In this document: positions 29,678 through 38,611 of the stretch, piece after piece
Layout of the letters: each line of letters opens with the position of its first letter
How positions within the stretch are numbered: the stretch's first letter is position 1
NCBI RefSeq assembly: GCF_024753245.1
Contig: NZ_JANUGX010000012.1
Location: 95,247-159,246 of the forward strand
Direction: 5' to 3'
Origin: Massilia norwichensis
GTDB taxonomy: Bacteria > Pseudomonadota > Gammaproteobacteria > Burkholderiales > Burkholderiaceae_D
DNA length: 64,000 bases
Notes under the pieces: generated by a model
Told to the model about the DNA's origin: nothing
The model's database searches: none
Seen by the model: the letters and a program-made list of their open reading frames with translations, nothing else
Translations under genes and position numbers: made by a program

Positions 29678-31003
29678 TTACTTCTTCGGCGCCATCAGGT
29701 CCAGCAGGATCGCGATTTCAGCCTTGATGGTGTTGACCACGGTCGGCTTGAAGTCCGGCGCCCATTGCGGCGAGTGGGTGCCCGGCAGCGGCTGGCCGGC
29801 CTTCTTCGCGGCCTCCAGGCGCGCGCCATCGACCGCGCCGACGTGCAGCAGCACCGCCTTCACGCCCGGCTGCAGACCGTATTGCGAGAAGTCTTCCGAG
29901 GTCATCTTGGCCGGCATCTCCTTCACGAATTCCGGACCCACCGCGCCCTGCACGGTCTTGACCATGCGGCCGATCAGCTCCGGATCGTTGTAGACCGAGT
30001 CGGTACCCGGCTCGACCTGGACCAGCGGCTCCTTCGGCGCGCCGGCGGCCATCGCCTCGCCCTTCGCTTCGCGTGCGATGCTGGCCAGCACGCGCTTGCG
30101 CACTTCCGGCTTGAAGGTACGCACCGACAGCGACAGTTTGACCTGGTCCGGGATGATGTTGGCGACGGTGCCGCCGTGGATGCTGCCGACGGTGATGACC
30201 AGCGGATCGATCGGGTTGTTCTCGCGTGCGACCAGGGTCTGCAGCGCCAGCACGATGCGCGAAGCGATCACGATCGGGTCGCGTGCCTCGTGCGGCACGG
30301 CGCCGTGGCCGCCCTGGCCGAAGACCGTGATGTTGACCACGTCCGACGACGCGCGGAACGGGCCGGCGTGGTACATGATCGTGCCCGACGGCATGGTGGC
30401 GTCGTCGTGGAAGGACAGTGCGTAGTCAGGCTTCGGGAAACGCTTGAACAGGCCATCCTTCAGCATCGCTTCGGCGCCGTGCACGGTTTCTTCCGACGGC
30501 TGGCCGATCAGCATCAGGGTGCCGCTCCACGCCTTGCGGTTGTCGGCCATCAGCTTGGCGGTGCCGTACCAGGCCGACATGTGCAGGTCGTGGCCGCAGG
30601 CGTGCGCCAGCGACACGGTCTCGCCGGCGGCGTTCTTGGCGGTGGCCTTGCTGGCGAACGGCAAGCCGGTCTTTTCCTGGACCGGCAGCGCGTCCATCTC
30701 GGTGCGCAGCATCACGGTCGGGCCGGGGCCGTTCTTCATGATCGCGACCACGCCGGTGCCGCCGACGCCGGTGGTGACTTCGAAGCCCAGCTTCCTGGCC
30801 AGTTCGGCCAGCTTGGCGGCGGTCTGGTGTTCGTTGAACCCGAGTTCCGGATTGCGGTGCAGGTCCTGGTACAGGTTCTCGATGGCCGGGTAGTTGGCGT
30901 TGAGCTGCTCGGCGAACGGTGCCGGCAGGTTGGCGGCGCCGGCGCCAGCGCCGATCAGACCGGTCAGGAACAGGACGCTGCGGAGGATGTTGGATGACTT
31001 CAT
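29678..31003 (-). CDS. M20 family amidohydrolase/peptidase, exported
   Basis: A 441-residue zinc hydrolase of the M20D type (aminoacylase, carboxypeptidase Ss1-like). The N-terminal segment LRSVLFLTGLIGAGAGAA is a signal peptide, so it acts in the periplasm. Metal ligands: HACGHDLHM (His and Asp bridging), GQPSEE (Glu pair), FHDDA, and a later conserved His in HVGAV. The dimerisation lid segment GQGGHGAVPHEARDP follows. The substrate could be N-acyl amino acids or short peptides. It diverges from a chemoreceptor gene with a 300-base AT-rich spacer. Confidence 0.9.
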   Translation of the reverse strand: MKSSNILRSVLFLTGLIGAGAGAANLPAPFAEQLNANYPAIENLYQDLHRNPELGFNEHQTAAKLAELARKLGFEVTTGVGGTGVVAIMKNGPGPTVMLRTEMDALPVQEKTGLPFASKATAKNAAGETVSLAHACGHDLHMSAWYGTAKLMADNRKAWSGTLMLIGQPSEETVHGAEAMLKDGLFKRFPKPDYALSFHDDATMPSGTIMYHAGPFRASSDVVNITVFGQGGHGAVPHEARDPIVIASRIVLALQTLVARENNPIDPLVITVGSIHGGTVANIIPDQVKLSLSVRTFKPEVRKRVLASIAREAKGEAMAAGAPKEPLVQVEPGTDSVYNDPELIGRMVKTVQGAVGPEFVKEMPAKMTSEDFSQYGLQPGVKAVLLHVGAVDGARLEAAKKAGQPLPGTHSPQWAPDFKPTVVNTIKAEIAILLDLMAPKK

Positions 31004-31303
31004 GGGGATAGGTTCACGTTGTTTAGGTGAGGCGAAAACGAGGCAAGTTTGACATGCCGCTTTTTTCAGGCTAACAGTTCACTCCATTTGTAACAATGAA
31101 TATTTAACAATTCCCCCGGCTTTGTGGGATTATACCTACAAAATGTTGCATAAATATTTCCATAAAACATTTTCCCATTCCGATTGGAAATGTATAGACC
31201 GTACAATATGTACACTTCAGGCCTGCCCCCTTCGTGCCCATGCTCCATCTCGAGCAGGTTTCCTTCACGCGTGGCCGGCCATCTTTCAACAAAAGGAATA
31301 TCG
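31004..31303. promoter_or_regulatory. AT-rich divergent spacer between M20 gene and chemoreceptor gene
   Basis: 300 bases without genes. The middle (31080-31210) is strikingly AT-rich for this genome and contains CATAAATATTTCCATAAAACATTTTCCC. A ribosome site AAAAGGA at 31291-31297 precedes the chemoreceptor ATG. The stretch TAAAACAT...CCGATTGG superficially resembles a flagellar sigma-28 promoter, but the spacing is three bases short, so it is not called. Confidence 0.45.
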
Positions 31304-33010
31304 ATGGGATTCGTTGCAAACATCAAGATCGGCAAACGCCTGGGACTCGGCTTTGCTCTCATTCTGGCGATGACGGTGGTCATTGCCGCCGTCGGCGCCT
31401 GGCGCATGACGGAAGTCGCCGAGTCGGCCAAGACCATGATGGCCGTGCCGCTGGCAAAGGAGCGCCTGATCACCGACTGGTACAGCCTGAACTTCGCATC
31501 GATCCGTCGCACCGCCGCCATCGCCAAGAGCACCGATCCCTCGCTCGCCGCCTACTTCAAGGACGACGCGGCCGCCTCGGTCAAGAAGGCCGCCGAACTG
31601 CTCAAACAGATCGAACCGCTGATCGCCGCCGATGGTCCTGAAAAGGAACTGTTCGCCAAGATCCTCGAACAGCGCAAGGCCTACAGCGCCTCGCGCGACG
31701 GCACCGTCAAGGCCAAGGCCGAGGGCAATGCCGATGAAGCGGCGCGCATCCTCGAAAAGGAATTCACCCCGGCCGCGCAAAAATACCAGGACCTGCTGCA
31801 GGAACTGGTGACCATGCAGCGCAACAGCATGGACGCCACCGCCAATGGCATCGACGACAAGGCCATGGCCGCCACCAGGATGATCGTGATCCTCAGCGGC
31901 TGCGCGCTGGTGCTGGGCGCAATCGTCTCCTGGCTGCTCACCCGCGGCATCGTGCTGCCGATCCGCGACGCCGTCTCCGTCGCCGAGACGGTTGCCAGCG
32001 GCGACCTGACCCGCACCATCGAAGCGCACTCGAAGGACGAAACCGGCGCCCTGCTGCGCGCCCTGCGCCACATGAACGACAGCCTGGTGGGCATCGTCAG
32101 CCAGGTCCGCGGCGGCACCGACACCATCGCCACCGCTTCGCGCGAAATCAGCGCCGGCAACCTCGACCTGTCGGCCCGTACCGAGCAGCAGGCCGGCGCG
32201 CTGGAAGAAACCGCGGCTTCGATGGAAGAACTGACCACCACCGTGCGCCAGAACGCCGACAACGCACGCCAGGCCAACCAGCTCGCCATCGCCGCCTCGG
32301 AAGTGGCGACCCAGGGCGGCGCCGTGGTCGGCGAAGTCATCACCACCATGGGCGCGATCAACGACAGCTCGCAGCGCATCGCCGACATCATCGGCGTCAT
32401 CGACGGCATCGCCTTCCAGACCAACATCCTGGCGCTGAACGCCGCCGTCGAAGCGGCGCGCGCCGGCGAACAGGGCCGCGGCTTCGCGGTCGTCGCATCG
32501 GAAGTGCGCAACCTGGCGCAGCGCTCGGCCGCCGCCGCCAAGGAGATCAAGGAACTGATCACCGCGTCGGTCGCCAACGTCGATGCCGGCACCAAGCTGG
32601 TCGACCAGGCCGGCAGCACGATGGAACAGGTGGTGGGCAGCATCCGCCGCGTGACCGACATCATGGCCGAGATCACCAGCGCCAGCCAGGAACAGACCGG
32701 CGGCATCGAGCAGGTCAACAGCGCCATCGCCCAGATGGACCAGGTGACCCAGCAGAACGCCGCCCTGGTCGAGGAAGCCGCCGCAGCGGCCGGCTCGATG
32801 CAGGACCAGGCCGCCAAACTGGCCGAGGTGGTCAGCGTGTTCAAGCTGGACCGCGCGCACGACCTCGCCCTGCCTGCGGCCCCGGCCAAGGCCGCGCCGG
32901 TGCGCCCGGCCCTGCCGCGTGCGGCGGCGCCGGCGGTCAAGGCCGCGAGCGCAAAGCCGGCCCGCAAGCCGGCCAAGCAGCCCGTGGAAGCCGACTGGGA
33001 AGAGTTCTAA
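31304..33010 (+). CDS. Methyl-accepting chemotaxis protein with C-terminal tether
   Basis: Membrane chemoreceptor of 568 residues, start 31304 ([17 protein letters not shown]) with AAAAGGA upstream. It has an N-terminal transmembrane helix, a four-helix-bundle periplasmic sensor, a second helix (about residue 190-210), HAMP, and the signalling domain with the invariant hairpin tip ...[27 protein letters not shown].... The last five residues are DWEEF, a CheR/CheB docking pentapeptide, so this receptor can recruit methyltransferase and methylesterase. The Ala/Pro-rich linker before it is the expected flexible arm. Ligand not deducible. Confidence 0.93.
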   Translation: MGFVANIKIGKRLGLGFALILAMTVVIAAVGAWRMTEVAESAKTMMAVPLAKERLITDWYSLNFASIRRTAAIAKSTDPSLAAYFKDDAAASVKKAAELLKQIEPLIAADGPEKELFAKILEQRKAYSASRDGTVKAKAEGNADEAARILEKEFTPAAQKYQDLLQELVTMQRNSMDATANGIDDKAMAATRMIVILSGCALVLGAIVSWLLTRGIVLPIRDAVSVAETVASGDLTRTIEAHSKDETGALLRALRHMNDSLVGIVSQVRGGTDTIATASREISAGNLDLSARTEQQAGALEETAASMEELTTTVRQNADNARQANQLAIAASEVATQGGAVVGEVITTMGAINDSSQRIADIIGVIDGIAFQTNILALNAAVEAARAGEQGRGFAVVASEVRNLAQRSAAAAKEIKELITASVANVDAGTKLVDQAGSTMEQVVGSIRRVTDIMAEITSASQEQTGGIEQVNSAIAQMDQVTQQNAALVEEAAAAAGSMQDQAAKLAEVVSVFKLDRAHDLALPAAPAKAAPVRPALPRAAAPAVKAASAKPARKPAKQPVEADWEEF

Positions 33011-33015
33011 CAGTG

Positions 33016-33137
33016 AGCTTGTCAACGTCGTCCCGTTAGCTTGTCAACGTCGTCCCCGCGCAGGCGGGGACCCAAGTTCTGCCAGCGCAGTCGAAATGCG
33101 AACAAACCTGGGTCCCCGCCTGCGCGGGGACGACATA
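33016..33137. repeat. Palindromic repeat array, family B/D
   Basis: Two tandem 19-bp units AGCTTGTCAACGTCGTCCC at 33016-33034 and 33038-33056 (22-bp period), then left arm CGTCGTCCCCGCGCAGGCGGGG followed by ACCCAAGTT and, after a spacer, an inverted right arm ending CCCCGCCTGCGCGGGGACGACA. It lies between the convergent chemoreceptor and dnaE2 genes. It shares the GCGCAGGCGGG-ACCCAAGTT module with the 29515-29677 array. Confidence 0.88.
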
Positions 33138-33144
33138 TTTGGAA

Positions 33145-36100
33145 CTAGCAAAAGTCCCTGCTGCGGGTATCGAGATTCCCCAGCAGGTGCGACATGTCCA
33201 CCAGGCGCTTGGCCACCAGGTGCCTGACCTCCCCTTCCTTCTGCCAGATCCCGTACACGCCCAGCAGGTGGGAATTCAACACTTCCCGCCGCTGCTGTTC
33301 GACCAGGCTGGCCCACACGATCACGTTGACGTTGCCGGTTTCGTCCTCGATGGTAAGGAAGAGCACGCCCTTGGCCGTGCCCGGACGCTGGCGCACGGTG
33401 ACGATGCCGCAGGCGCGCGCCAGCTGGCCGTTGGCGAAATCCATCAGCACCTCGGCCGGCAGGAAACGCCTGGCCAGCAATTGCGGGCGCAGCAGCGCGA
33501 GCGGATGCCGGCCCAGCGTGAGCCCCTGCGCGCGGTAATCGCCGACGATCTCCTGCCCTTCGCTGGGCGCGGCCAGGGTCGGCACCTCTTCCGCCAGCGA
33601 GGCCGGGCGCAGCAAGTCCTTGTCCGGCACCGCGCCCGCCGCCTGCCACAGGGCCTGGCGACGGTGCCCGGCCAGGGCCTCGAGCGCATTGCCGCCGGCC
33701 AGCACCTGCAGGTCGCCGCGGTCCAGGCTGGCGCGGCGGGCCAGGTCGGCGGTGTCGAGGAAGGGACGGATGGCGCGCGCCAGCTCGATGCGCTCGGCGG
33801 CGCCCTTGTCCATCCCGCGCAGCATGTGCAGGCCGAGGCGTACCGCCGGCTGGGGGCGGGACGGATCGGTTGCGTGCGCGTCCAGCTCTTCCAGCGTCGA
33901 CTCCCAGCCGCTGACCGTCACGTCCACCGCGCGCACCTCGATGCCGTGGCGGCGCGCATCCTGCACCAGCTGCGAGGGACTGTAGAAGCCCATGGGCTGG
34001 CTGTTCAGCAGCGCGCACAAGAACGCCGCCGGCTCGTGGCACTTGAGCCAGGAACTGGCATAGGCCAGCAGCGCGAAGCTGGCCGCATGCGACTCCGGAA
34101 AACCGTATTCGCCGAAGCCCTGGATCTGGCTGAAGATCTGCTCGGCAAAGCCGATGTCGTAGCCCTTGGCCAGCATGCCGCCGACGATGCGCTCGTAGTA
34201 TTTTTCGAGTCCCCCTTTGCGCTTCCAGGCCGCCATCGCGCGGCGCAGCTGGTCGGCCTCGCCGGGTGTGAAGCCGGCCGCCAGGATCGCCACCTGCATC
34301 ACCTGCTCCTGGAAGATCGGCACGCCCAGGGTGCGGGCCAAAGCCACCTTCATGTCCGGGCTCGGATAGACCACCGGCGCCTTCTGCTCGCGCCGCTGCA
34401 GGTAGGGATGCACCATGCCGCCCTGGATCGGCCCGGGGCGCACGATGGCCACCTGGATCACCAGGTCGTAGAACTGGCGCGGCTTCATGCGCGGCAGCAT
34501 GCTCATCTGGGCGCGCGACTCGATCTGGAATACGCCCACGGTATCGGCGGCGCGGATCATGCGGTAGGTGGCCGGGTCGTCCGGCGGGATGTCCTGCATT
34601 TCGAACACGGTGCCGTGGCGCTGGCCAACCAGCTCCAGGCCACGGCGCAGCATCGACAGCATGCCCAGCGCCAGCACGTCGACCTTCATCAGGCCCAGCT
34701 CTTCGAGGTCGTCCTTGTCCCATTGGATGACGCTGCGCTCGGGCATGGTCGCGTTCTCGATCGGCACCAGGCGCGAGAGCTTCCCGCGCGCCATCACGAA
34801 ACCGCCCGGGTGCTGCGACAGGTGGCGCGGAAAGCCGAGCAGGCGCTGCGCCAGCGAAGCCCACTGCTGCGACAGCGGCGCCTCCGGATCGAGGCCGCTC
34901 TCGGCCAGGCGGTTCAGGAGGTCGGCCTTGCTGTCGAACCAGTGATGCTGCTTGCAGACCCGCTCGACGATGGCAAGGTCGATGCCGAGCGCGCGCCCGC
35001 TGTCGCGCAGCGCGCTCTTGGGGCGGTAGCTGATCACCACCGCCGCCAGCGCGGCGCGCTCGCGGCCGTACTTGCGGTAGATGTACTGGATGACCTCCTC
35101 GCGCCGCTGGTGCTCGAAGTCGACGTCGATGTCGGGCGGCTCGTTGCGCTCCTTCGAAATGAAGCGTTCGAACAGCAGGCTGGCACGGCTGGGGTCGACC
35201 TCGGTGATGCCCAGGCAATAGCACACCGCCGAATTGGCGGCCGAGCCGCGGCCCTGGCAGAGGATGTGCTGGGAGCGGGCGAAGCGCACGATGTCGTACA
35301 CGGTCAGGAAATAGTGCTCGTAGCGCATCTCGGCAATCAGGCCCAGCTCATGCTCGATCTGAGCCTGTACTTTGGCCGGGATGCCGTTACGGAAGCGCCG
35401 GTGCGCGCCGATATAGGTTTCGCTGCGCAGATAGCTGGCGGCCGTGTGGCCGGGCGGGACCACCTCGTCCGGGTATTCGTAGCGCAGTTCGTCCAGCGAG
35501 AATGTGCACAGGCCGGCAATGCGCAGAGTCTCGTCCAGCGCCGCCCGCGGATAGATGTTGGCCAGGCGCACCCGCGAGCGCAAATGCTGCTCGGCGTTCT
35601 GGGCCAGCTGGTAGCCGCATTCGGCCACCGGCTTGCCTATCCGCGTCGCGCTCAGGGTGTCCTGCAAGGGCTTGCGCGAGCGCACGTGCATCACCACGTG
35701 GCCGAGCGCGACGATCTTCATGCCGTGCTGCCAGCCGACTTCCTCGACGGTGGCGCGGTGGGCATCGTCGAAGGCGCGGTGCAGCAGGTTCAGGCCGATC
35801 CAGGCGCGGCCCGGGAAGCGCAGCGCCATCCACGCCGCCTGCGCGTGCAGGCGGTCGACACCTTCCTGGTCGTGGCCCGGGTAGGCGGGCAGCAGGATCG
35901 CCAGGCAGTCCGGCATGCCGCTTTCCAGGTCGGCGGGATGCAGCAGGTAAGTCCCCTTCGCGCTGCGGGTGCGCCCGAGCGTGATCAGTTCCGACAGGTT
36001 GCCGTAGCCGTTGCGGTTCTGCGCCAGCAGGACAAGAGAAAGCGCATCGGTGCCGTCCGGGTGTTTCAAATGGAAATGGGCGCCGATGATGAGCGGCAGC

Positions 36101-36321
36101 TTTGCCCCCTTCGCTTCCGCATGCGCGCGCACGACCCCGGCCAGCGAACATTCGTCGGTGATCGCAAGCGCCGCATACCCCAGCTGCACGGCCCGCGCCA
36201 CCAGTTCCTCCGCATGCGATGCCCCTTGCAGGAAGGAGAAGTTCGACAGGCAGAACAGCTCCGCATACTGGGGCAGGCCCAGGTGCAGACCCGTTTGGGA
36301 AGATGGCGGCTCGGATGGCAT
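33145..36321 (-). CDS. dnaE2: Error-prone DNA polymerase (DnaE2)
   Basis: SOS-inducible C-family polymerase of about 1058 residues used for translesion synthesis and mutagenesis. The PHP domain comes first (LSNFSFLQGASHAEELV), then the polymerase palm with the catalytic PPDIDVDF and QGRGSAANSAVCYCLG, and finally an OB/C-terminal segment. The start at 36321 (MPSEPPSS) is the first ATG; an upstream TTG reading adds eight residues. A LexA box lies 56 bases upstream. In many Burkholderiales it travels with imuA and imuB; here the neighbour on the other side is a divergent PhzF-like gene, so the cassette is split. Confidence 0.93.
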   Translation of the reverse strand: MPSEPPSSQTGLHLGLPQYAELFCLSNFSFLQGASHAEELVARAVQLGYAALAITDECSLAGVVRAHAEAKGAKLPLIIGAHFHLKHPDGTDALSLVLLAQNRNGYGNLSELITLGRTRSAKGTYLLHPADLESGMPDCLAILLPAYPGHDQEGVDRLHAQAAWMALRFPGRAWIGLNLLHRAFDDAHRATVEEVGWQHGMKIVALGHVVMHVRSRKPLQDTLSATRIGKPVAECGYQLAQNAEQHLRSRVRLANIYPRAALDETLRIAGLCTFSLDELRYEYPDEVVPPGHTAASYLRSETYIGAHRRFRNGIPAKVQAQIEHELGLIAEMRYEHYFLTVYDIVRFARSQHILCQGRGSAANSAVCYCLGITEVDPSRASLLFERFISKERNEPPDIDVDFEHQRREEVIQYIYRKYGRERAALAAVVISYRPKSALRDSGRALGIDLAIVERVCKQHHWFDSKADLLNRLAESGLDPEAPLSQQWASLAQRLLGFPRHLSQHPGGFVMARGKLSRLVPIENATMPERSVIQWDKDDLEELGLMKVDVLALGMLSMLRRGLELVGQRHGTVFEMQDIPPDDPATYRMIRAADTVGVFQIESRAQMSMLPRMKPRQFYDLVIQVAIVRPGPIQGGMVHPYLQRREQKAPVVYPSPDMKVALARTLGVPIFQEQVMQVAILAAGFTPGEADQLRRAMAAWKRKGGLEKYYERIVGGMLAKGYDIGFAEQIFSQIQGFGEYGFPESHAASFALLAYASSWLKCHEPAAFLCALLNSQPMGFYSPSQLVQDARRHGIEVRAVDVTVSGWESTLEELDAHATDPSRPQPAVRLGLHMLRGMDKGAAERIELARAIRPFLDTADLARRASLDRGDLQVLAGGNALEALAGHRRQALWQAAGAVPDKDLLRPASLAEEVPTLAAPSEGQEIVGDYRAQGLTLGRHPLALLRPQLLARRFLPAEVLMDFANGQLARACGIVTVRQRPGTAKGVLFLTIEDETGNVNVIVWASLVEQQRREVLNSHLLGVYGIWQKEGEVRHLVAKRLVDMSHLLGNLDTRSRDFC

Positions 36322-36376
36322 CGTGCGTGCGTTGTTTGTATGCAAATAGGGCTACAATTGCCTTAACCAAAGACAA

Positions 36377-36396
36377 TACTGTATAAAAACACAGTA
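36377..36396. promoter_or_regulatory. LexA SOS box
   Basis: TACTGTATAAAAACACAGTA: CTGT-N8-ACAG, and the flanking TA matches the Escherichia-type SOS consensus TACTGT...ACAGTA. It lies 56 bases before the dnaE2 ATG and 29 bases before the phzF-like ATG, so LexA binding could repress both genes of the divergent pair. Confidence 0.88.
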
Positions 36397-36424
36397 TAAC
36401 TGACGACTTCGACAATTGCGAAAC

Positions 36425-37192
36425 ATGCACGTGCAAACATTGAGATGCTTCGGGGCGCGGCCAGGCCAAGGGAACCCGGCGCTGGTGATCGAAGACGACG
36501 ACATGGACCAGGCTGCCCGCCAGGCCTTTGCTCGCGAACACAACACCACCTGCGTCTTCCTGTCCGCGGATGGCGAGGTGGATTACTTCTACCCGCACAT
36601 GCGCAGCCCGCTGTGCCTGCACGCGACGCTGGCGGTGGCCGCGCTGCTGTCCGGCCGTCCCGGCGCTGCGGCAAGACTGAGCGTGCGCACCGCCATGCAG
36701 GGCCAGGTGCTGGGCCTGGCGCGCGAAGGCGATGACTATTTCGTGCGGCTGGCGCCCCAGCCCGCGCCTGCGCCGGCCATCGACGATGCGCAGGTCGCGG
36801 CGCTGCTGCGGGCGCCCGGCCTGGCGCTGGCGTCCAGGCCCCGTGTGGCCTCGGTCGGCAGCCCCAAACTGCTGGTGGAGGTGCGGGACGTGGATACCTT
36901 GTATGGCCTGGCGCCGGACCTGGCCGGCATCGCGGCCTGGGGCCGGCAGCAGGGCGTGAACGGCCTCTACGTTTATTGCCGGCTGAATGCGGACACGCTC
37001 GAGGGCCGTAACTTCAACCACCTCGACCCGGCGCTCGAAGACAGCGCCACCGGCGTCGCCGCGGGTGCGCTCGCGCTGGCGCTGCAACAAAACCTGACGG
37101 TGCGCCAGGGCCGCGCGGTCGGCAGCGATTGCCTGATCAAGGCCCGGGTCGAAGGCGATGCGATCCTGGTCGGCGGCAGAGTAGAGGTCTAG
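36425..37192 (+). CDS. PhzF family protein with altered active-site motifs
   Basis: A 255-residue protein of the phenazine biosynthesis PhzF/diaminopimelate epimerase-like fold; start at 36425 (MHVQTLRCFGARPGQGN) since the upstream TTG adds only three residues. The family signature FGxxPxxGNPAxV is present. However, the usual NLSET segment with the catalytic Glu reads HNTTC, and the CGHAT segment reads CLHAT; DSATG replaces the usual DPATG. The enzyme could therefore be inactive or catalyse another isomerisation. It is divergent from dnaE2 under a shared LexA box and precedes a lipoprotein gene. Confidence 0.78.
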   Translation: MHVQTLRCFGARPGQGNPALVIEDDDMDQAARQAFAREHNTTCVFLSADGEVDYFYPHMRSPLCLHATLAVAALLSGRPGAAARLSVRTAMQGQVLGLAREGDDYFVRLAPQPAPAPAIDDAQVAALLRAPGLALASRPRVASVGSPKLLVEVRDVDTLYGLAPDLAGIAAWGRQQGVNGLYVYCRLNADTLEGRNFNHLDPALEDSATGVAAGALALALQQNLTVRQGRAVGSDCLIKARVEGDAILVGGRVEV

Positions 37193-37193
37193 C

Positions 37194-37715
37194 ATGCGGC
37201 GCGCCATCAAGCTCATCGCGCTTGCCGCCCTCCTGATCCTGGGCGGCTGCGCCTCGCGCACGGCATCGCGCATGGGCACTGCCGCCACCGCCCCGCTCAA
37301 CGACCTCGGCATCCGCAAGACCGAGATCCCGAGCGTGCTCGAGAAGGCACAGGAAAATCCCTACCTGATGCCGGCCGGGCTGAGCTGCGTGGCGATCGCC
37401 CGCGAGCTCCACGAACTCGACAGCGCGCTCGGTCCCGACTACGACGCGGCGGCCTCGGCCAAGGCCGAGACTTCCCTGATGGACAAGGCGTCCGACCTGG
37501 CCGAAGATCAGGCGGTCGGCGCGGTGCAACGGACCGCCGAGGGACTGATTCCGTTCCGCGGCTGGATACGCAAGCTGAGCGGCGCGGAGCGCCATTCGAA
37601 GCACGTGTCCGCCTGCATCACGGCCGGGTCGGTGCGCCGCGCCTTCCTGAAGGGCCTTGCCATTTCCCAGCACTGCACGATGCCGGAGCTGCCGCCGGCG
37701 CCGGCGCAAAGCTAG
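37194..37715 (+). CDS. Hypothetical lipoprotein
   Basis: A 173-residue protein with a lipoprotein signal ending LILGGCAS (lipobox LGGC, Cys about residue 19). The mature part starts with TASRMGTAATAPLNDLGIRKTEIP and contains several helices (VAIARELHELDSALG), with Cys residues at VSACITAG and SQHC. The ATG is one base past the PhzF stop, so it is translated in the same transcript. From recall, similar lipoproteins occur across Burkholderiales, function unknown. Outer-membrane attachment is likely, but no partner is known. Confidence 0.7.
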   Translation: MRRAIKLIALAALLILGGCASRTASRMGTAATAPLNDLGIRKTEIPSVLEKAQENPYLMPAGLSCVAIARELHELDSALGPDYDAAASAKAETSLMDKASDLAEDQAVGAVQRTAEGLIPFRGWIRKLSGAERHSKHVSACITAGSVRRAFLKGLAISQHCTMPELPPAPAQS

Positions 37716-37779
37716 CGCCCGGGAACTAAAGCCCCGCGTGCCGACTCTGCTAGCAGGAGTCTGTCGATGGGAGAAGATC

Positions 37780-38550
37780 ATGAGCGCAACCGGAAAACTC
37801 GCCGGCAAGCGGATTGCCGTGCTCGCGGCGGACGGTGTCGAGGGGGCGGAACTGGGCGCCGCGCTGGCGGCGCTGAAGGACGCGGGGGCGCAGACCGCGC
37901 TCGTCGCCCTGCGTCCGGGCCGGATACGCAGCATGAACGTGCACCAGCCATCCGACCTGGTCAAGGTCGACAGCAAGGTCGAGAACGCCAGCGCCGCCGA
38001 CTACGACGGCCTGCTGATTCCAGGTGGCTATATTGCGCCAGACCTGCTGCGCCAGTCGGCCCCGGCGCGTGAATTCGTGCGCGCCTTCGACGCCGCCGGC
38101 AAGCCGATCGCGGCGATGTCGCACGGGGTCCTGGTGCTGGTCTCGACCGGGCTGGCCAGCGGCCGGCTGCTCACCTCCTGGCCGGGCGTGCGCGACGACC
38201 TGGTGAACGCCGGCGCCACCTGGTGCAACCAGGAAACCGTGCGCGACGGCCGCATCCTGACCAGCCGGACCCCGCAGGACTGCGCCGCCTTCCTGCGCGA
38301 ACTGCTGCCCTTGCTGGCAGGCGAGCCTGCTGCCGATCCCGCCGTGACCCGGGCCGATTCCGATCCGCCCCAGCAGGCGCCGTCGGAATTGCCCGACCAG
38401 TCGCTGCGCTGGCTGGCGGCGCCCTCGCTCGGCGCCATGCTGAGCCTGGCGATCGTGGGCGTCGGCGTGGTGGCTGCCAACCGCAGCCTGCGCAAGCGCG
38501 GCGGCAAGGAAGTGGCGGCCGGGACCGGGGAAGCCGTCCAGGACAGCTAG
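37780..38550 (+). CDS. DJ-1/PfpI family protein with Ser nucleophile position and C-terminal membrane helix
   Basis: A 256-residue protein, start 37780 (MSATGKLAGKRIAVLAADGVEG). The DJ-1/PfpI fold covers about residues 1-185 (IAVLAADGVEGAEL, YDGLLIPGGYIAPDLL). At the nucleophile elbow the family Cys-His is replaced by S114-H115 (IAAMSHGVLVL; codons ATG TCG CAC). A hydrophilic linker (about 185-210) leads to a hydrophobic stretch LGAMLSLAIVGVGVVAA (about 215-232), predicted as a membrane anchor facing the cytoplasm, ending in basic residues. It follows the lipoprotein gene after 64 bases that include a small inverted repeat. Typical PfpI proteins are soluble, so this architecture is unusual. 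Confidence 0.8.
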   Translation: MSATGKLAGKRIAVLAADGVEGAELGAALAALKDAGAQTALVALRPGRIRSMNVHQPSDLVKVDSKVENASAADYDGLLIPGGYIAPDLLRQSAPAREFVRAFDAAGKPIAAMSHGVLVLVSTGLASGRLLTSWPGVRDDLVNAGATWCNQETVRDGRILTSRTPQDCAAFLRELLPLLAGEPAADPAVTRADSDPPQQAPSELPDQSLRWLAAPSLGAMLSLAIVGVGVVAANRSLRKRGGKEVAAGTGEAVQDS

Positions 38551-38611
38551 CGCCGGGCCGGGGGCACTTCGTGCTATCGTCGTCCTGACCGGCCTATCGG
38601 GAGACCCATCC

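Noticed and set aside
31140..31200. Sigma-28 flagellar promoter before the chemoreceptor gene
   Set aside because: TAAA and CCGATT are present, but the spacing is three bases shorter than the consensus and no second copy precedes the other chemoreceptor.
33139..36366. Long plus-strand reading frame opposite dnaE2
   Set aside because: The minus strand encodes a full polymerase with PHP and catalytic motifs; the antisense frame shows low-complexity composition only.
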